64,000 nucleotides of DNA, taken from positions 16,805-80,804 of the forward strand of contig CAYVUB010000010.1 in NCBI GenBank assembly GCA_964454675.1. The letters are read 5' to 3'. Under the pieces are notes generated by a model. The model did not search any database and was not told the DNA's origin. It worked only from the letters and a program-made list of their open reading frames with translations. The first letter of the stretch is position 1. The number at the start of each line of letters is the position of its first letter. Below are positions 62,221 through 64,000 of this stretch, in pieces. This DNA is from CAYVUB01 sp964454675. Lineage in GTDB: Bacteria; Bacteroidota; Bacteroidia; Flavobacteriales; Flavobacteriaceae. A program made the position numbers and the translations under genes.

Positions 62221-62544
62221 ATGTTGGGAATTTTTAAAAAATTATTCGGTTCAAAAAACAATGATACCCTGATTGCAGCTGTCAAAAATGAAGCTGTGTT
62301 AATTGATGTCCGTTCTCAGGATGAGTTCGCTTTGGGTAATGTAAAAGACTCTGTCAATATTCCGTTGGACAAAATTTCAGGTCAGATAAATAAACTCAAA
62401 AAAGATAAGACCATTATCGTTTTCTGTGCAAGCGGAATGCGAAGTGCCCAAGCTAAAAGCATCTTAAACCGAAATGGTTTTCAAAATGTAATAAATGGCG
62501 AAAGCTGGAAAAATGTGCAGTCTGTAATCGAAAATAACAAGTAA
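62221..62544 (+). CDS. Rhodanese-like sulfurtransferase, cytoplasmic
   Basis: A 107-aa single-domain rhodanese: AVLIDVRSQDEFALGNVKDSVNIPL (key DVR and IP) and the active loop VFCASGMRSAQAK with the catalytic Cys near residue 68. Such proteins move sulfane sulfur between thiols. No signal peptide. The gene is adjacent to (ends one base before) a second, exported rhodanese. Confidence 0.9.
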   Translation: MLGIFKKLFGSKNNDTLIAAVKNEAVLIDVRSQDEFALGNVKDSVNIPLDKISGQINKLKKDKTIIVFCASGMRSAQAKSILNRNGFQNVINGESWKNVQSVIENNK

Positions 62545-62922
62545 ATGAAAAATATAATTTTTGTGCTGATAATAAGTTTGCTCTTTATTTCCTGTAAAGG
62601 ACAGGAAACCGAACATTTTAAAATTCTGGATTCGGGTCAATATGAGCAAATTATTTCCCAAAACGAAGTAACAATCATTGATGTACGGACACCTTCCGAA
62701 TATCAAAACGGACACATCAAAAATGCACGGAACATCAATGTACAATCGGGTGATTTTAAATCCAAAATGCAAAATTTCGACAGAAAAAAACCGATTTACA
62801 TCTATTGCAGAAGCGGAGCAAGAAGTGCCAATGCAGGAAAAATCCTTGAAGAAATGGGGTTTACGGAAATCTATGACTTAAAAGGCGGAATCCTTTCGTG
62901 GAAAGGTGAATTGGAAAAATAA
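62545..62922 (+). CDS. Rhodanese-like lipoprotein
   Basis: A 125-aa rhodanese with a lipoprotein signal (FISCKGQ, Cys17). The fold is intact: TIIDVRTPSEYQNGHIKNARNINV and active loop IYCRSGARSANAGKIL with the catalytic Cys near 92. The ATG follows the previous stop with no gap. One sulfurtransferase would act on each side of the inner membrane. Its end overlaps the YeiH gene. Confidence 0.9.
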   Translation: MKNIIFVLIISLLFISCKGQETEHFKILDSGQYEQIISQNEVTIIDVRTPSEYQNGHIKNARNINVQSGDFKSKMQNFDRKKPIYIYCRSGARSANAGKILEEMGFTEIYDLKGGILSWKGELEK

Positions 62923-63898
62923 TACTAAGAAAACCTTGTTCAAAAACAAACTTCCCGGAATCCTTTTAGCAATAATCATTATGATTCTTGCCAAATTCCT
63001 GTCGGGCTATTTGCCTACTTTAGGAACCGCTTTACTGGCTTTGATTCTGGGTGTTGCAGTCCGTCAGGTTTTAATCAATTTTTCGCCTTTTTCAGGTGGA
63101 GTGGCTTGGACAGAAAAATACATTTTGGAAACAGCCATTGTTTTTATCGGTTTCGGATTTGAAATCTCGAAGTTTCAGGAAATCGGATTTTCAACTTTAG
63201 CATTGACTTTCACAAGTATCATTGCTGTTATTTTGGTTGCTCTGCTGCTTCAAAAAATAATAGGAAAAGAAGACGGAAAACTTTTTTGGCTTTTGGGGGC
63301 AGGAAGTGCAATTTGCGGCTCGTCTGCCATCGGGGCAACTGCACCGCTTATCCAGGCCAAAGAAGAAGAAACGGGCATTTCGCTGGCTGTCATCAATTTA
63401 TTGGGATTGCTGGGAATGGTTTTGCTTCCGGTTATTGCAGTGGCTCTTTCGTTTTCCAGGCTCGAAACAGGAATCTTTCTGGGAGGAATTTTACAATCGG
63501 TTGGTCACGTAGTCGGTGCAGCTTTTGCCATAAATCCCGAAGTCGGACAATTTGCAACGATTGTAAAAATGGGAAGAGTTGCTTTTTTGGTTCCGTTTCT
63601 TTTGATTGTTTATTTTCTTTTCAGAAAGAAAAGTGACGGAACAAAACTGAAATTTCCTTTGTTTATTCTTTTCTTTTTATTGGCTGTTTTGGTATCCCAA
63701 ATCGGAATTTTCAACTCTGAATCTTTGAAATTTTTATCCAAATCGGGTGATACGCTTCTCAATATCGGAATGTCTGCCATCGGATTGAAAATCAACATCA
63801 AATCCCTATGGAAAATAAGTGGGAAAGCTTTAATTGCAGGAACGATAATCTTTATTTTTCAGATAATTTTATTTGTTACTTTTCTGCTAATGAAGTAA
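62906..63898 (+). CDS. YeiH-family putative sulfate/sulfite exporter
   Basis: A 330-aa membrane protein with about ten helices. Landmarks are LAKFLSGYLPTLGTALLALILGV near 25, FWLLGAGSAICGSSAIGATAPLI near 128 (the conserved GxGSAICGSSAI signature), GILQSVGHVVGAAFAI near 193 and the C-terminal NIGMSAIGLKINIKSLW. YeiH proteins are annotated as sulfate exporters without strong proof. GTG at 62906 overlaps the rhodanese gene by 17 bp; a TTG at 62936 is an alternative start. Confidence 0.85.
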   Translation: MNWKNNTKKTLFKNKLPGILLAIIIMILAKFLSGYLPTLGTALLALILGVAVRQVLINFSPFSGGVAWTEKYILETAIVFIGFGFEISKFQEIGFSTLALTFTSIIAVILVALLLQKIIGKEDGKLFWLLGAGSAICGSSAIGATAPLIQAKEEETGISLAVINLLGLLGMVLLPVIAVALSFSRLETGIFLGGILQSVGHVVGAAFAINPEVGQFATIVKMGRVAFLVPFLLIVYFLFRKKSDGTKLKFPLFILFFLLAVLVSQIGIFNSESLKFLSKSGDTLLNIGMSAIGLKINIKSLWKISGKALIAGTIIFIFQIILFVTFLLMK

Positions 63899-63920
63899 TT
63901 TATTCATCTTTCTTCCCTTC

Positions 63921-63965
63921 TGTAACCAATGTAACTGTACACCTTAAACAGAAGTCGGAATTTTG
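63921..63965 (+). promoter_or_regulatory. Candidate Crp/Fnr activator site with weak promoter, copy 2
   Basis: TGTAACCAATGTAACTGTA (63921-63939) differs from copy 1 at one base and again lies exactly 37 bp ahead of a -7-like box, GAATTTTG (63958-63965). It should drive the gene starting near the window edge. Confidence 0.6.
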
Positions 63966-63991
63966 CATCAGAAATAAGATAAACCTTAAAT

Positions 63992-64000
63992 ATGAATGCA
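63992..64000 (+). CDS. Start of a gene running off the right edge
   Basis: ATG AAT GCA at the last nine bases, about 22 nt after the predicted start of the copy-2 promoter, the same distance as for the rhodanese gene at copy 1. Only three codons are visible, so no product can be named; a further member of the sulfur regulon is expected from position. Confidence 0.3.

Noticed and set aside
61323..64000. Genomic island integrated at tRNA-Ser
   Set aside because: The sulfur genes directly follow the tRNA, but no integrase or repeated tRNA 3' end is visible in the window.

Overview
The window is a chromosome segment from a low-GC Bacteroidota, almost certainly family Flavobacteriaceae. The evidence is: an extracellular protease with a type IX secretion (T9SS) C-terminal domain; many families typical of that group (DUF2520, DUF4290, DUF2911, DUF493, START-like, YqgE, a fused E1 2-oxoacid dehydrogenase, a LolA/LptFG/RibB/FtsK neighbourhood); no obvious Shine-Dalgarno sequences; and the Bacteroidota promoter signature TAnnTTTG ahead of many genes, often with TTG about 19-23 bp upstream. 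No rRNA, transposase, integrase or CRISPR array was seen. All family assignments come from reading the sequence, without a database search.

Layout. 0-12 kb: a truncated zinc-ribbon gene, DUF2520-kdsC, an inserted pair of secreted WG- and MORN-repeat genes, then a UbiA prenyltransferase, Maf, MscS, a PIG-L deacetylase, a 42-aa membrane peptide with a sodium:solute symporter, and an autoregulated-looking membrane protein/XRE pair. 12-24 kb: DUF2911, glutathione peroxidase, NDH-2, a small-ORF/DUF6169-like module with a frameshift, then core genes murA-DUF4290-DUF493 (minus) and ATPase-recQ-fmt-HU-yqgE (plus). 24-43 kb: tRNA-Met, a YgiD-like dioxygenase, an SDR, the fused E1 enzyme, a PKS-like methyltransferase, DoxX, holA, an HsdR_N-like protein, a GT2 glycosyltransferase, an OmpA lipoprotein, threonylcarbamoyl-AMP synthase, a UvrD/PcrA helicase, an FMN glutamate-synthase-like enzyme and recG. 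43-58 kb: a TlpA lipoprotein, the T9SS protease, a decayed membrane gene, pheT, then tpx-dgkA-(lipoprotein)-ftsK-lolA-lptFG-ribB, an envelope, division and cofactor cluster. 58-64 kb: a repeat-rich stretch with a 100-N assembly gap, broken secreted paralogues, a DegT aminotransferase, a thioredoxin-fold protein without its cysteines, tRNA-Ser, and a sulfur gene set (Crp/Fnr regulator, two rhodaneses, YeiH exporter).

The most interesting signals are regulatory or non-canonical. A 19-bp motif occurs twice in the sulfur region, each time exactly 37 bp ahead of a weak -7 box, as expected for a class-II Crp-type activator site. A perfect 10-bp palindrome lies over the promoter of the XRE module. 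A promoter is nested in a terminator ahead of the aminotransferase gene. Several genes have the -7 box only 4-5 nt from the ATG, suggesting leaderless mRNAs. The DUF6169-like gene is split at a slippery T7 run. MurA carries Asp instead of the catalytic Cys, which predicts fosfomycin insensitivity. The WG/MORN pair interrupts an otherwise core gene run and has a distinct glycine codon bias.
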